A stretch of 64,000 nucleotides of DNA from Dasyornis broadbenti (taxonomy: Eukaryota; Chordata; Aves; Passeriformes; Dasyornithidae): contig VZRN01001773.1 of the NCBI GenBank assembly GCA_013397935.1, positions 234,103-298,102 on the forward strand, given 5' to 3'. The position numbers and the translations under genes are program-made. Shown one piece after another: positions 38,725 through 52,533 of the stretch (its first letter is position 1; each line of letters begins with the position of its first letter). The notes below the pieces were generated by a model. It saw only the letters and a program-made list of their open reading frames with translations, ran no database searches and was not told the origin of the DNA.

Positions 38725-41700
38725 AGCACTGGTTGTAGCTAGGTCTTGTTTTTTGTGAAAGCTCAGTGATGACCAAATGCAGCTTGTTCTTTCCCCACAT
38801 CCTTCTTGGACCTCCACAACTTCAACTTTGTGCTCATTTCTTTTACTACTAAATCAGGTCAACTCTTTTGCTAAGAATGAGAAAACACCACTACTATGGA
38901 AACTAAATTGTTAACTAGAATTGCAGAAAAACTGCATAGCAAAAGCTTGCAAAGTTTTTGTGGTTTATCTCAACAACATAACTTCCTCATGGTTCTTGGC
39001 ATATATCCCGACTTCCAAGATGCTGTTAGTGGCAAACAAAAGTACAGTACAGCTTTATTTTGTGGAACATCTGCCATGCTAACATATTCTCACAAGCTTT
39101 ACACAGTAACACATATGCAGTATTGGAAATGCAAGTAAAACAATGTTTAGCAGTGACATTTTAGTTTCATTGAAGAGAGTTCCTTGCAGCATCTTTGCAG
39201 ATAATAGCAACATTGATTTGAACAGGATCTGCTGCTGAATACTTCAGAATATCAGTAGTCGCCTTTACTCCACAGTGGGTTTTACAAAATTTATTTCCAT
39301 AGGGATTGTGTTGCTTATAGGAACTGAATGCCTGTGTACTGTGCAGCCTCTCTTCCCATTATTAGTAAACAAACATTCAGGATTTTTATATTCTAGTGAC
39401 CCCTTATTTATTTCTTTCTAAGTTATGTATCTATCTGCCTGACCAAACTCTTAAACCATTTCCTTAAATGCGGCTGCTTAAAAGTTGCTAAGTAACAAAC
39501 TGCCTGTGCTGCCCACAGCTCTAGTGACTACTTTTCCCTTCCCTTTATGCAATACAATTGTTTTGCATATGAATCTTTCCAAAGCATGGATTTTTAGCAG
39601 AAAAATATCTGAAAGCATTTCAATATGCTAGTAAAAAGGGCTGATTCTGTAAAAGGGGCTGATTCTCTTCAAATAGTTTTTTTCGAGGCTTACAGAAACT
39701 AAGCCAATTATAAACTGAGTCAACTGAGACAAGAGCATTTTCAGATAACAGAAAGTATAAGTAAAAATAAAAATCTCTTGAACATCATCCTTTTCACAGG
39801 CTCATGTACATACCTCTGTCCAAGGCACATAGTTCAACTCCTTTTACTTGTTAGTTGATCTGCCTCTGTTGAGATACAGAGAAAACATGTTTTTATATAA
39901 GCAGGCGACTGACATTACAACAGCATCACTGTTCTATTGAAGCCAGTTCTATACAATATTATGCTAAGGGCCTACTGCTAAGAGAAGGGATTTGGTGTGT
40001 GACAGGCTGACATCTCCTACCTTCCCAATCACCAGACCACATTCAGTTTGGAGTATGGATGTACTCCATATGACCTCTTGAATGTGTCCTACTTTTCCTG
40101 GTGCCATTAAAGATTGAGTGAACCAGGGCCAGGAGTGAGAGTAAGCACTGTTCTCATTCTTTACAATTTGGACAATGGTGTTAGGAGGGAAAGGCCGAAG
40201 GATCTGTAGTCTTTGCTTTCTGGATTGCTTATATTTATTGCTCAATAGCCATTTAATGCAAAATACAGAGCAGAGTCAGGAATCTGAATGCCAGCTTTTC
40301 CTTTCCAGGTGACAGTACCATGAGTACCAAATGTTGCACACTTTTTCTTTCTCAACTGCAAACCAGTCCTTGACTCGTTACTTCAAAATAAGCACACTCC
40401 AGTACCTTTACAGTGTTTGACATCCTGAGCTGGCCATTAGCCGCAGTAAAAGAGGGGGGCACTTGCATATTTTTATGTCTTTTGTGGCACATTACGCAGC
40501 CACATTGCTTTTGAATGAGATATTTATGTATATTATTAACTTATGTTTATTTTGTTGGTGCCTTAAGCACAGACCTTTAGGGCATGTGGGCCCTAACGCC
40601 CATTCTAGTTCTCAAATGAGACATTCCCACATGAGACAGGCAGGAATTTTTTGGAGATGACTCCATCTAGTCCAATAAGACCAGCTGTTAAAATCACAGC
40701 CAGTTTATGAACTAAGCTCTAAAAAGTCACTTCCATCAAGTTTTGTATTTTGTCACCACTGTCATCTCTCAGGAATACCTCTGTTCAAAGCTGGCTCAGC
40801 AGATAACTCCTCTTTGCCTTCCCTTCCATGTTCAAACCTAGAAATCTCTTCTTTGAGGATGATCCAAGTTCACGTCAGGTCGATGTGCATTTGCCAGCAC
40901 ACCCTTGAAGACAGGCAGCAAACAGCATAGCAATGATAAATATACCCAGAAGTGCATCTTTAAGGGCGGGGGGAAAGTTGCTGTCAAAAACTTACAGAGC
41001 AGGGATTTTGATGATGGCATGTTCAAATATCTGAATTTCAGCTGTCCTACTTTAACACCTTCTGTACATCTGTGGTCAGCTGCAATTTCTTTAAACTGTA
41101 AATTACAGGACATAAGTTTCTGGAGCAATTTATGTTAGTTTGTGCCCATGTTGGTAAAAGATAAATATGAGAATCAGGTAGAGGAGATAGAAGAAAAACA
41201 TACAAAGGAATGGATGGAGGATGACAGTATTGGGAGAAAATATAGCAGTCTGTAGACAAAGGAAACTAAAGGGAAATAATTCAAAAGAGAGAGGTGGGAA
41301 ATGACTGCAAAGGTGTGGAACAGTGGGAGAAGAAATACAGCCTATACAAAAATGAATGTGTAACATTATACTAAATAGCAGCAATATTTTTTTTTTAAAG
41401 CTCAATCTATTAAATTCCTGATAAAGTATTATACAAATGAAGGGCTTGATTTGCCTCTGCTGCATATTAAATTTAACTGACCTTTAAAATCAGAGGCAAA
41501 TAGCAAATTGGGTCTAAGAAAGAAAAGAATAAGGTAGGCACTACAACAGAGGAGCAATATTAAAAATGAAAATATTTGGGCAGAAAAGTCTGGACGTTTT
41601 AAAAATGAAATATCCATTTGTCCCAGATTTTTCCTAAGGACTGTTATAGAAAAATTAAGAAACATTGAAAACACTTTTTAGCAATGTGTTATCAATACGC

Positions 41701-44700
41701 ACATTCACAGACCATTAACTTATCCCACTCTCACCAATCTGTACTATTTTCTGGGAGTATTATAGTCCAAAGAAACAGGGACAAAGACTGGTGCATGGCA
41801 TTATCTGCAAAGTAATAGCATCCTTCTCCATGGATAAAGTTATTTTTATGTGTTTTTGCGAGCAACTATTACAAGAAAATGCTTATAGAGAATATTCCTT
41901 AAAGTACAGCAGCTGTGAGCAGGCAATCTTTCTCAGCTATTGTATTTTCAGTAACAGTGGGACATAACCTTGATGTTAGATTGACAGATTATTTCTGATC
42001 CCTGCACATAAAACTTCCCTTGGTTGCCTACCAAGATTTTTATTTTAAAGAATTTAAATTTTCCCAAATTAAAAAGAAATCAACAAGCAAACATCTATTT
42101 AAGCACAACTCTATTTCTGAAATTATATGTTTTGTCACTTAAAAGTAAAAATTTTACTACTTTTTCAAAGGCTCTCTACAGCAATTCTTTCTATGTGCCA
42201 AATGTATTCTTCATAATACTTATTCTTAGAACAAAATTCAGTTTTGAAAATAAAAATCTTGTCTATTTTAATTTTTAAGGATTTCTATTTTTTAAGAGCA
42301 AGCTATTTTTTCATGCTTTCAAACTTTCCACAAATGTTTTATCTTTATTTATACTCTTTTTGCCTTCCTTCACATCGTATTCATTTTATCACATCAATAT
42401 CTATGCCTTCATTAATGGACAGATTGTTCCAACTCTAAATATTGAAATAGCAACAGACATCTTTACAGATTTCAGTAATTGAAACAAAACAAAAGTTTTT
42501 TATGAACAATTCAGCTCCTTAACTTTAGAAACTATGATGTCTATAACCAGTAAAACTAATAATAATTCTAGCAGCATTGATGTTTTTTCAGGGTAGAAGA
42601 GCGATATAAATGCTGAGTGTGATGGTTAACACTATAATCTAAGAACAGATAAGGAGAAAGCAAGATAGGTAAATTAAACACTTTCTAGCGTATGCATCAA
42701 ATTTTATAGACACTGTTCAGTGCAAGTCAAACTAAATTCATATTACTGCAGTTCTGTTAATTCAGCAGTGTTAAGTCCAGTGTAAATTTATCCCCTCTTT
42801 TGTGCCATGTTAGCTACCATCAACAGCTGGCATTGTGCTGAACTCTCAAAGGAATAATTAATCCTTCTTTCAAGCACTTGGCAATGCCTCTTGTTCCTTG
42901 CTATAACCCTGAGTGTAATTCTACACTGATATCCACCTTGAAATTTGGCTATAAGGTGCTACTCTCCCACCAGCTGAAATCACTTGGGCTTTCATGAGGC
43001 CCTGCCCAACAGGAACGGTACAGTGGATTTAAATGACAGGAGCTGGTCATCTCCTGGAGAGTAAGTAACCTGGCCATGCCTACTGGTTTTAAAGCGCAGT
43101 AGTTGTATATAACAGCATCCATAACAAGAAAAAACAGAGAAGGCTGCCTAGTGTGAGTAGTAATGAAACCAGGGGGGACAGCTCACACCTTCTGCACTTC
43201 ATACTTTCAAATTGGATTTGGACCAGTTGTTGTTCCTGTGCTGAGAGCATTTTGCAAGTGCTCCGATGCCAGCAACAGGTGAGGTTGTTCTGAGAGTAAT
43301 TGAGCCAAATGGCCTGAATGGGAGATACATGGAGATTATAGCTACGTGTCTGCCTGCTTAGAATATCAGGATTCAAAAACCACAAGCCAGCTTTCTGCTA
43401 TTCCAGCCCTTTTAATGCTTTTGAGCCAATGTAGGCAAGGTAAAATGGAACTTAAAATTGTAGGATATTTTTGTTTTCTGCAGGGAATGGTTAAAGCAAC
43501 TGAATTTTTGTCTCCTAGCTCTCATGGTTCCCCAGCTAGGAGCAGGGTTTACCACTGCTTAATAGGCAAAGGTTTTTCTTGCTGGTCTCTTTCAAAGCTG
43601 TCAGACAGAAGCATGCAGTCAGGGGACTATGATGCCTCTCTAAGACTTCCTCCCAGCTGTCTGTAACAGTAGCAATATTGTGCCCTGCTAAACAGCCACC
43701 ATTCATGCTAGATGGGTCTGGCTTTCCCCGATTGCTGTGAGCCTGCAGTGAATTCCTCCACAAATGCGCATAAATACCACTGTGGCAGTCACTGGTAAGG
43801 ACTGTTACAATTCAGTAACAATATTTCCCTTAACAATGCTGTTTTCACACATATTTCCTAAGCAGTTTCCTTGGGAGCTAAAGCTGTCCAAGGTCAGGTA
43901 CTAACTGGAAAATCCATGCCACTCTCTGTACAAGTGCAGTAGCCATGCCAGGATGTAACGTGAGGTAGAAAACAGCAGCCACTTGTAAGCTGTCTGTAAA
44001 CAGTAGCCTTATACAGAAGCGTTTAATACGCTTTATACAAAATAAAAATTAATTAATTATGAGGCTGTGCTACCTAAATATCTGCAGCCACAGTGCAAAA
44101 ACTAGCAGAGGAGCGAACAGAGGTGTAAGAATCCAGAGCTCAGTCGCCTGTTCCATCTCCACCTCGGTGCCTGGCTCAGCTCCCTACTTTTCATGTGCCA
44201 TACCGTGCTCTACAAACATTACTTTGCAAACATTATGTAGGTGGGCCTCACAACATCTCTGTGAGGTAATTAAACAATGAAACCTCACATTGAAAATAGG
44301 GAAAGGGAGGCTGTGAGTTTGGCTTTCTTGCCAGGCTTAGGGGGATAAATGGTTTCACAGCAATTCAGACAGTTTCAGGGCATTGCTTTATTTTAGCAAT
44401 TGTGAGGACTGTACTAATCTATGGGGTTTGATTTGATTCACAGCAACTTCATCCTCCCAAGGTGGACTTGGTCTCACTCCATTTGTCACTGTGGGCTGCT
44501 TTGGAGGCTACACAAAATTTAATATGATGGATATGAACTGTTCTGTGCCAGTAGGCCTTAAAGAACTGTCCTCAGTATCATTAATTTCCTAAGACAGACA
44601 ACACCTTACTTTCCAAACTAGAAAGTTCAGAAAACAGGTCCTTATTCGAAATTTTGTCCAAAGACTGGTCTGTTCAGCTGTTCTCCACCTCTTCGGTAAT

Positions 44701-47700
44701 CCAGAGCTGTTGATATCAGTTACTTGGCTTACTCTTCAGAAGGATAGGTAAACATTGTGAACTGCAGAAGTGAGGCTGTAGCTTGTTCATATTTTCACAT
44801 ACAAATTTGCTTTTGTTCATGTACATCCTGTATTCTGGGCAAAACACTTTCCTTTCATTTTGAATAAGGTGTATAGAGATTTGAAAATATGTTAACATCT
44901 TCTGATTTAGAAGAAGGTCAATATATCTGGTAATATTAGTGTTCTGAAAGCAGAGATCACCAATGTGACTGGTCAACGACAAGATGAAGGTTTGATGATG
45001 TTCTCTCTCCTCTGGGAGTAAAGCTACTTTATTGTGATGTTGCATGGGATAAAGAGTATTTCTGGCAAACTTTGAAAGTATCAGTGTTTTGATATAAAGG
45101 CTATTGGCATTCTTTGTTAGTAATCTCTGCAGGAGGTGAGGTATGACAGTTCATTCCTTTTTGCTGAGTGACAGATATCAGGAGTCCCAGATGTAAGATG
45201 TGAGTTGCCAGGATTTAAAACAATGGTTAGACAAAATTTTCAAACATGGTTAGAAAAAGCTTTAGAGATATATTTTTGGGACTACTGCACTGTGCCTAGT
45301 CTAGCTACAGAGGGCTGAGCACTTTTTAAAAGAAGCCTTGAGTTTTCACTGTGTCTTGTGGTTTCGGTAAAGATTGCTGGAGAACCCTCTAACAGCATAC
45401 TTTCCCCGTTATCTTTCCTCAAGCAGTCCTTGCACACTCCTGATTTTCCATTTTAAAATTCCTTATTAGTCCTTTATGTGGCTAGCTGGTGGGTGGAGAC
45501 ACTCATGTCCTGGACGCTTGTGGTGAAGGCCAACAGAGGAGACAAGGTTGCGATATCTTGTGTTTATTTTGTGAAAATGTTCAGGAACAAAATTGTAAAA
45601 TATTTATTTTATGTATTGTTTCAAGTATTATGCAAAATCAATAAAAGTTGGAAGAAAACATCAGCATTTCTGATTTTAAATATCAAAGGACAGGAAATTC
45701 TCCATCCTTGATTTTCCATTGGGATTATAGCAATTTACTGTTTTGAAATTCCCTGCTTTAGTGTGATATAATGTGTAAAGGATAAGCAGGATCAGGATGA
45801 CATTGAATTTCATCTTTGTTTAGTTTCAGGCAGACCATTCATAGCTATCACACCATTGTAAGGTGACATCCGTAAACTTCCAAAGATATCACAACCTAAA
45901 CACTTTTTGATACTGGATTAACATCCTTTCATGGGAATGACACATTTTTAATCTTATTCCAGGCTTCTGTGTTATTACAATAGGCTTTTTAAATCCCTTC
46001 TATATAGTCGCCAGATAAAAATAAATGTGTGGTCAAACAACGTTGAATCGCCATGTTGAGAAGGGAGGTGAACTTAGTACAGAGCTTTCTCTCATAAAGA
46101 AATATAACTGTGGGAAAACCAACATACTTCAAAATGCTAACCACACTGGCCCATGTCATATTTAGAGATGATGTTGTTAGTGAGCATCAGCGGAACAGTT
46201 CAGTAGTAGCTAAACAGAGTCTGTCTAAATGGAGGTGAACAGGCAGCCTTGAATGAGGGGCTGTGTCATCTTGATAATGTCCAGAATGCCACTGATGTGT
46301 GATAGCTTTGATTTTTGGTGGACATTCAGTGATGAATAGGACTTGTTATTTAATTCATATGTGTTGAAAACAATAGAGGGCAGCAGTTTTATTTAATGAT
46401 GGTGGTTTAGGGGTTAGGCGTAGGGAGTAAAGCTGCCTTTTTGCTCATCAGAAAAGCAGGGTTGTGTCTTGCTTGGTGTCTGGGTTGATAGCTGCCATCT
46501 CTTTTGTCTGCATGATGGGGAATGCTGAGCATTGTCCACATCAGTCCCTGTCTGTGGAAACTGGAATTTGTAAGCAGCACTACCCCAGGTGTCAATAGAC
46601 CTCCTAATTCAGCTGGAGCATGATTTCCAGTGGGCAAAGAGGGCTGTCTGTCATCTGTAGATCAATTCGACAGTGACTGAAAACTGAGCTACTCAAGTAG
46701 CCAAATTCCTATGTTAGAGAAATCTAACATGTCTGGCAGAGTATTATTTTTTTTCATTTATAAAATCTAATATTGCAATGGATGTTTCCCAATGCACTGA
46801 GGAAGGAGGCCCCAGACAGTTGTGAAATATCACACTAAATGCAAGAAAAACAATGAAAAACCCACACAATAACTTTCTTATCCTCTTCTTGGATTACTGT
46901 ACACCCAGATGGGAAGATTAGTTTTACTTAGAGGTTTTTTTTTAACTTAAGGAGGTTTTGCTTGGTGATTGTTTTCAAATTTAGAATCTCTTTGATTTCA
47001 GTTTTATGTCTTGTTACCAAGTCTGATTATTCTGGAAACAGAATTTTTGTCAGGATAAACCCTTCTGTGTTTCCCCTTGAAGGGAAGTGCTCATTCACAT
47101 TTTTGTACAAATCCAATTATTTTCATGCAAGATGAATGTGTCAATACTAAACACAGCACAGACCATCTGATATGAAGTGCTGGCAGTGCTCACAGTTCCT
47201 TTTGCTGTCGATGTGTGATGCCAGCTGATACTCCAGGGATTCATCCATCCAGTGGCTTTCAGATGGGGAGGGAGGAGTGTGGGGGTTGGTGTGTGTGGTC
47301 ATCTTTAGGTAAAGACCCACTGCTGCACCCGCCAGGGTCTTTACTCCCTCTGCAGATCAGAGTCAAACAGAGCTTCTCATGCTGATCAGAATCTTACCTG
47401 TATGTGTTGGATTTACTTACTACAGGTTCATAAGGAAAAAAGTACTTAACAAGCACATGCCTATTTTAATAACTGTGCTCTAAGTCACCGAGGTGCCTTT
47501 CAATAATAAAATCTTCACAGTGTTTCTGATCTAATGCAACATTTGTTTTCAAAATATCTCCCCTCAAATCTGATTTTTCTGGCCGAAGTTGCTCAGTTGG
47601 CTTTTTGAGGTGAGAGTGCTAACCAGCTGGCACTATTAGTTCCTGTATTTCCTCATCCATTACTCAACAAAATAAGTGTAGTAATTCTGTTAATGTAAGA

Positions 47701-50700
47701 AATAGCACAGAGAATCACAGGCAACTGGAATGTTACTCCCTGCTCTTTCAGTGGGCTGGTGACCTTTAGCCAGTTTGTGTAATCAGTCCTTTCCTCCATT
47801 TCCCATCTGTACAGTACCTAACCATAAAACTTTGGCTGCCTCAATGGTAATGTTAAATAATATTGTAAAAAAAAACCTCAAACTAACAAAAATTGGAAAG
47901 AACTAAAAAAAATTTATAAAAACCACAAGAGATTAAATTTTTTTCACTTGCAGAGACCTGTTAAAATCCATTACATTGTCTGTGTCAGTCTCAGCATGAC
48001 AATTGCTGCAGTCAGTTTAGTCAGTAGGTCAGCGTTGCATTGCCAGCATTCAGATAGGAGAAATGCCTCAGCATCCATAATACAGATGTGTCTGAGCAAC
48101 ACGAGTTTAGATCCAAATGCAAATTTCATGTGTTTGCACATAAATAGGGGATAGTTCAGAACCTCTTTTATTTGGAACCTGGCACATTTCCACTGAAAAT
48201 CTTGTTTGCACTGAACAGCATTTTCACCTGAGTTATTAATTAGGATCATGTGGCATAAATGAACAGCAGCTTTAGATTTTAAAATGGAGTCAGCAAATAT
48301 AATTAGATATAACTTTATTATTTATGTATTATGTAAAATATGTTTTGAAAGAATTTTTGAAAATGCTAGGCAAGTAAGTTTAAACAAAGTTTCTAAAAGC
48401 TGTGAAAAAAAGTCATTGTTCTTTCCTTGCAAAATTATGGGGATGTACCACTTGTAATATGTGCAGCTTTATCAGTCACGTGGCTCAGATATATTGCAAT
48501 AGATGGAAAACCATGACTCATTTGTAAAGAATGACAAAGGCCTGCCATATGTAAATACTGAAGATACCATATTAATGTATAAAAGTTTTTAAAAGAGCAT
48601 TTTTAAGAAGAGGTGCTTTCAGATTCTGGCAAGCAGAGTGCTTCTGCTCCTTGCTCTCAATTGCTGCACTCCACAACTTCTAAATGTACCACTGCTTCCC
48701 ACGAAGTCTAATTTACTCAGCAATCCTTACCTCCATGAAATTATAACTATATTTTTATGCTTCATTATAAGAATTGTATGTTATATACAAGGGTATATAA
48801 CAATATAAAATAGGAAAATGGGAAACATTATTTTGCTTACTGCTTTATCATTCCTTTAAAACTAAGAGGAAATAACAGCATTTACCCCTAGCTTCAGAAA
48901 AGGTGTTCACTTTACTGTGAAGAGAATGGCATATTTTCATTTAGCTGTTTGTGAGCCTCACAGCTGTATTGTGCTATTCACCTTGTACTCTTCCCAAGTG
49001 GTTAATTAGTCCTAATAATGGTGGCCATAGCAGTATTAAAAACTTCGCTGTAATCCTTTCACAAAAATGTAATGACTCTAGAGGTATTAAACAGTCCATG
49101 CTGTCCTCCCTCTGTAAGCAAACTTTCTGGACATCCCACATCCCAGTGAGACCATTTGCAACTCCCTTAGTTCTGCTTACCTGACAGCCACCTTCCAGTC
49201 GTGTGGCAACTGGGAAGGCATTTTTCCAGCTGTGCAGATCCAACCTCTTAATGTTCAGGATTAACGCTGATTTTAGGGCCCAAATGTACAGCCAATGTCT
49301 ACACTATGGGTCAGCTACATCGTCCTAACTGTGTTTGATGAAGAGTTAGGCACCCAAGCGTTTCTCTGTAATCAGGTGGGCTAAATCAGTCTCTATAAAT
49401 TTCTTTCTCTCTTCCCTTATGAACTATCTAGAGCTCAGTTTCCTCAAGTGAGATTCAAAAAAAGCCCACCATAATTTTAAATATGATGTATATGTTAATT
49501 CTTGGGAGTTTTATAAAACAGACATTCTATCAAAATAGAGACTTTATTTAAAGAAATAACTTTGTAAGACATTCAGTATCTTAGCAGTTGTTTGAAAATG
49601 TACAGAGACAATGATTTTTCTTGAAGCCTATCATATAAAAATTGGGAATTCAAGGAAAAAATTCAAACCAATTGTTTTTTAATTCCATATTTAACATAAA
49701 TACATAATAACAGTCACACTTAAATAGCACAAGACAAAAACCAAACAGATCCGAGAATAATATCTTTTGAGAACAAAATTATGGATAATGCACCCAATTT
49801 TTCTCTTGGGGGACCAGTTAAAGAATAAACTATATATGGCAAGTATTAGTCACATTGCTTAATACGCCCACTGCAAGAAACGCAGCCGTATGGTGATAAG
49901 ATTGGTAACAGACACCAAAAAGAGATGATGCCATGTGTATTAGTCAGAATCAAACTGATTAATACTAGAATTCAAAGGCATTGTCTGGTTTTGTACAGAC
50001 ATGTAGGGGATATGTGATAGAAACTTCACCAGTAAAATGTTCACCGTGTTGACTTTGGCAGGTAAGAGTGGAAGGTATGAGCAAAGCCAGGCCAAAAGGC
50101 AATATAAGATTATTCCCATGACAACAGAGGTTAATAGGTTAACATTTCTTAATTCTACAGATGAAGTACAGTTCTCAGTTTTTCCCCAGAAAAGCAGTAT
50201 CTAGTCGGATAGGGAATAACAGGAGAAACATCTTTGCCATTTTTGCAAAATACTTGAGGCTTACTACTTGCAGCAGAAGGACATGTCTCTTCAAGACAGT
50301 AAATCCAGATGAAGAGAGTGAACCACATTCAACCAAGTTCTTCTCTAACCTTCATTTAGATCCCATAAACAGAATGTGTTGTCACCTCTTAGCAAAGCCT
50401 GAAAGAATAGTAACTACTTCCTTTTTCCTGTTTCTATTACAAACAAAGCTGGATTAGTACAGGGCATTCTATGAAATTAATTTGTACCCTGCCTTTTAAA
50501 ATAAGTATTACCTTTCTTATATAACGTGCTTTACTGTATGTTGTAGTTAAAAGGTGAGGTACATGAACTTTTTTTTCTACTGCAAAATACAGTTGTTCAT
50601 AATCAAGACTAAAATGCTTTCATATTTCCTATTGATGAAAACTTACTAAGAAAACAAAGACCGGGAGGTAAAGTGCTTGCAGTAGAGTGACTTTAGAGGT

Positions 50701-51813
50701 CTCTTGCCCTCCCGTGTGGCCAGGATATTTTTTGGATTACATATGGAAGTGAACTCTAAAATAAAATTTCAGACTTGTTTGAATACCTGCTCTCAAAACA
50801 GGATTATGACAGCAGCTGCAGATAGCTATGAAACTGTGGTGACTTTATTGTCTCTAGATTAGAGATTGATGGCTCTAAAAGACATTGAGTGCAGACCTAG
50901 GGAACATTTTGTTCCCGTGGAGTGTTTGTGCTGCTTTTTATTCTTGTTGTTTCTGCAGTCTAAAATAAGCCTCTTTAGAATGAAAAGCTTGTACAATTTT
51001 TGTATGGAGAATCAAGATGCACATCACTCGGGAAGGCCTTGGGACTGCCAGAGAAGACGGAAGATACCTGGGCAATTAATTCCTTGTGTAAACTCTTTAG
51101 CATTTCATTCCTTATGTGAAATCCTAGGATGAGTTTTACTGCAGTGAAAGAAGCATTTGCAGGTATTTTGTCCTTTCCTTTTACCTTCTCAAGGGTAGGC
51201 ATGACGTAGTCTTGGCTAAGAGATTTTAACTAGAATCTGCTCAGAAGTGAAAGAAAAGAGCAGCTTTGTGCAATACTTGCCAACAATGCACCTATTTTGA
51301 ACTGATGCTTCCACACATAAAACAAAACAAAACACTCTGCTTCTGGGAATTATTTTCAGGGAGAAAATTAGTCTTTTTAGCATTACTCCAAAAGACTGCA
51401 ACCTTGGAAACAGTAGCTAATGTGTCAAAATGATGTCGATTTCCCTGTATCTGAAATTTGTTCCCAGGGATTACTGTGGAAGCATCTAAGTATTTCCTGG
51501 TAATAATGGCATTTGTATGGCTCCAGGTAAGTTATTAATCCCACTTTGAAAGTTGACAAAGAGATGTTAGTGCCAACGACACTTTCTTTCAATGCAGATA
51601 TTCTTCCACAATATCTAATATGACAGCTTTTGAAATGCAAATTTTTCCTGTCAAAACAACACTTGTTGCTTTTTAGCTCCATATGTTCTGCATGTAGAAA
51701 CATGATGTATGCTGGCTGTACTTGAATTTATAAAAGCCATGTTTTCAGTATTAAGGTCACTGCGGTTTTTTTGTTTGATTTCCTCTTCTAAGCTGTGCTG
51801 ATGTAAGAGTATC
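38725..51813. other. Intron 1 segment without recognised gene or large repeat (13 kb)
   Basis: The longest stretch of the window in which I recognise no transposon. It contains an 18-bp tandem duplication (39631-39666) and a G-rich patch near 47263-47298 with too few G-runs for a G-quadruplex. The two overlapping open frames at 41130-41465 and 41047-41259 are unconvincing. Confidence 0.4.
39631..39666 (+). repeat. Two-copy tandem duplication, 18-bp unit
   Basis: GTAAAAAGGGCTGATTCT is followed directly by GTAAAAGGGGCTGATTCT, with one mismatch. Confidence 0.92.
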
Positions 51814-51945
51814 CGAGAACCGTGGAATGGGTCAGGTTGGAGGGGACCACAGTGGTTCATCTGATCCAACCTCCCTGCTCAAGCACATCCTAGAGCACTT
51901 TGCATAGGATTGCATCCAGACTATCTCCAGTGATGCAGATACTCA
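51814..51945 (-). mobile_element. CR1 LINE fragment, 3' region
   Basis: On the + strand: CGTGGAATGGGTCAGGTTGG, 'aggggaccacagtggttcat', 'ctgatccaacctccctgctc', 'ggattgcatccagac', 'tatctccagtgatg'. This is the antisense CR1 layout and closely resembles the copy at 14681-14860, so both probably come from the same subfamily. Confidence 0.85.
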
Positions 51946-52492
51946 ATGAGTACTACACATAGGTAGAGTAAGTACTCCTAATGGATAGCTATGACTATAG
52001 CAGAAGCATGTGTTAACAAGACAAATAGATGCCCATTTTTACAGAATGTGTTTGGTAACGTGCTGGACAGGTGCCCACAAAATTTTGTAATCAGGCCAAT
52101 TTTGCAGAAAAATTGAAGAGAGTACTTATATATTAACACTGCTTATAGTGGCAAAAGAGCGTAAAAATAAGTGCAATGCAGGAGAACTCAAAATGTTTGA
52201 AAAGTATAACCAGAAGCAAATTTGGGAGTAAAAGTCTAGGTGGTTGGCCATAAACTCAGGAGATACAGTGTGACATGAGCTATTCATGTTATGACACATT
52301 GGAATCATCTAAACAGCTATTCAAAACAAGGCCTGTGGCCGTCCTTTGGTGGCGTCCTCTTTGCACAGAAATTGGGTCAGGGTCCCCTTAGGGCACCAGG
52401 GGGCCTTAGAATGTTGCAGAAAGGACTTTGTTCATACAAAGTTTTATTTGCCCTGTTCCTTATGGATGCCAGACAGTTACTTTAGGCAAAGA

Positions 52493-52533
52493 GGAAGAGA
52501 GAGAGAGTGAGAAAAGAGGAAAGGAAAAGCTCC
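52493..52533 (+). repeat. GA-rich low-complexity stretch
   Basis: Nearly pure purine, with GAGAGAGAGAGTGAGAAAAG at its centre. Confidence 0.7.

Noticed and set aside
47263..47298. G-rich stretch that could be a G-quadruplex
   Set aside because: Only three separated runs of three or more G; four are needed.
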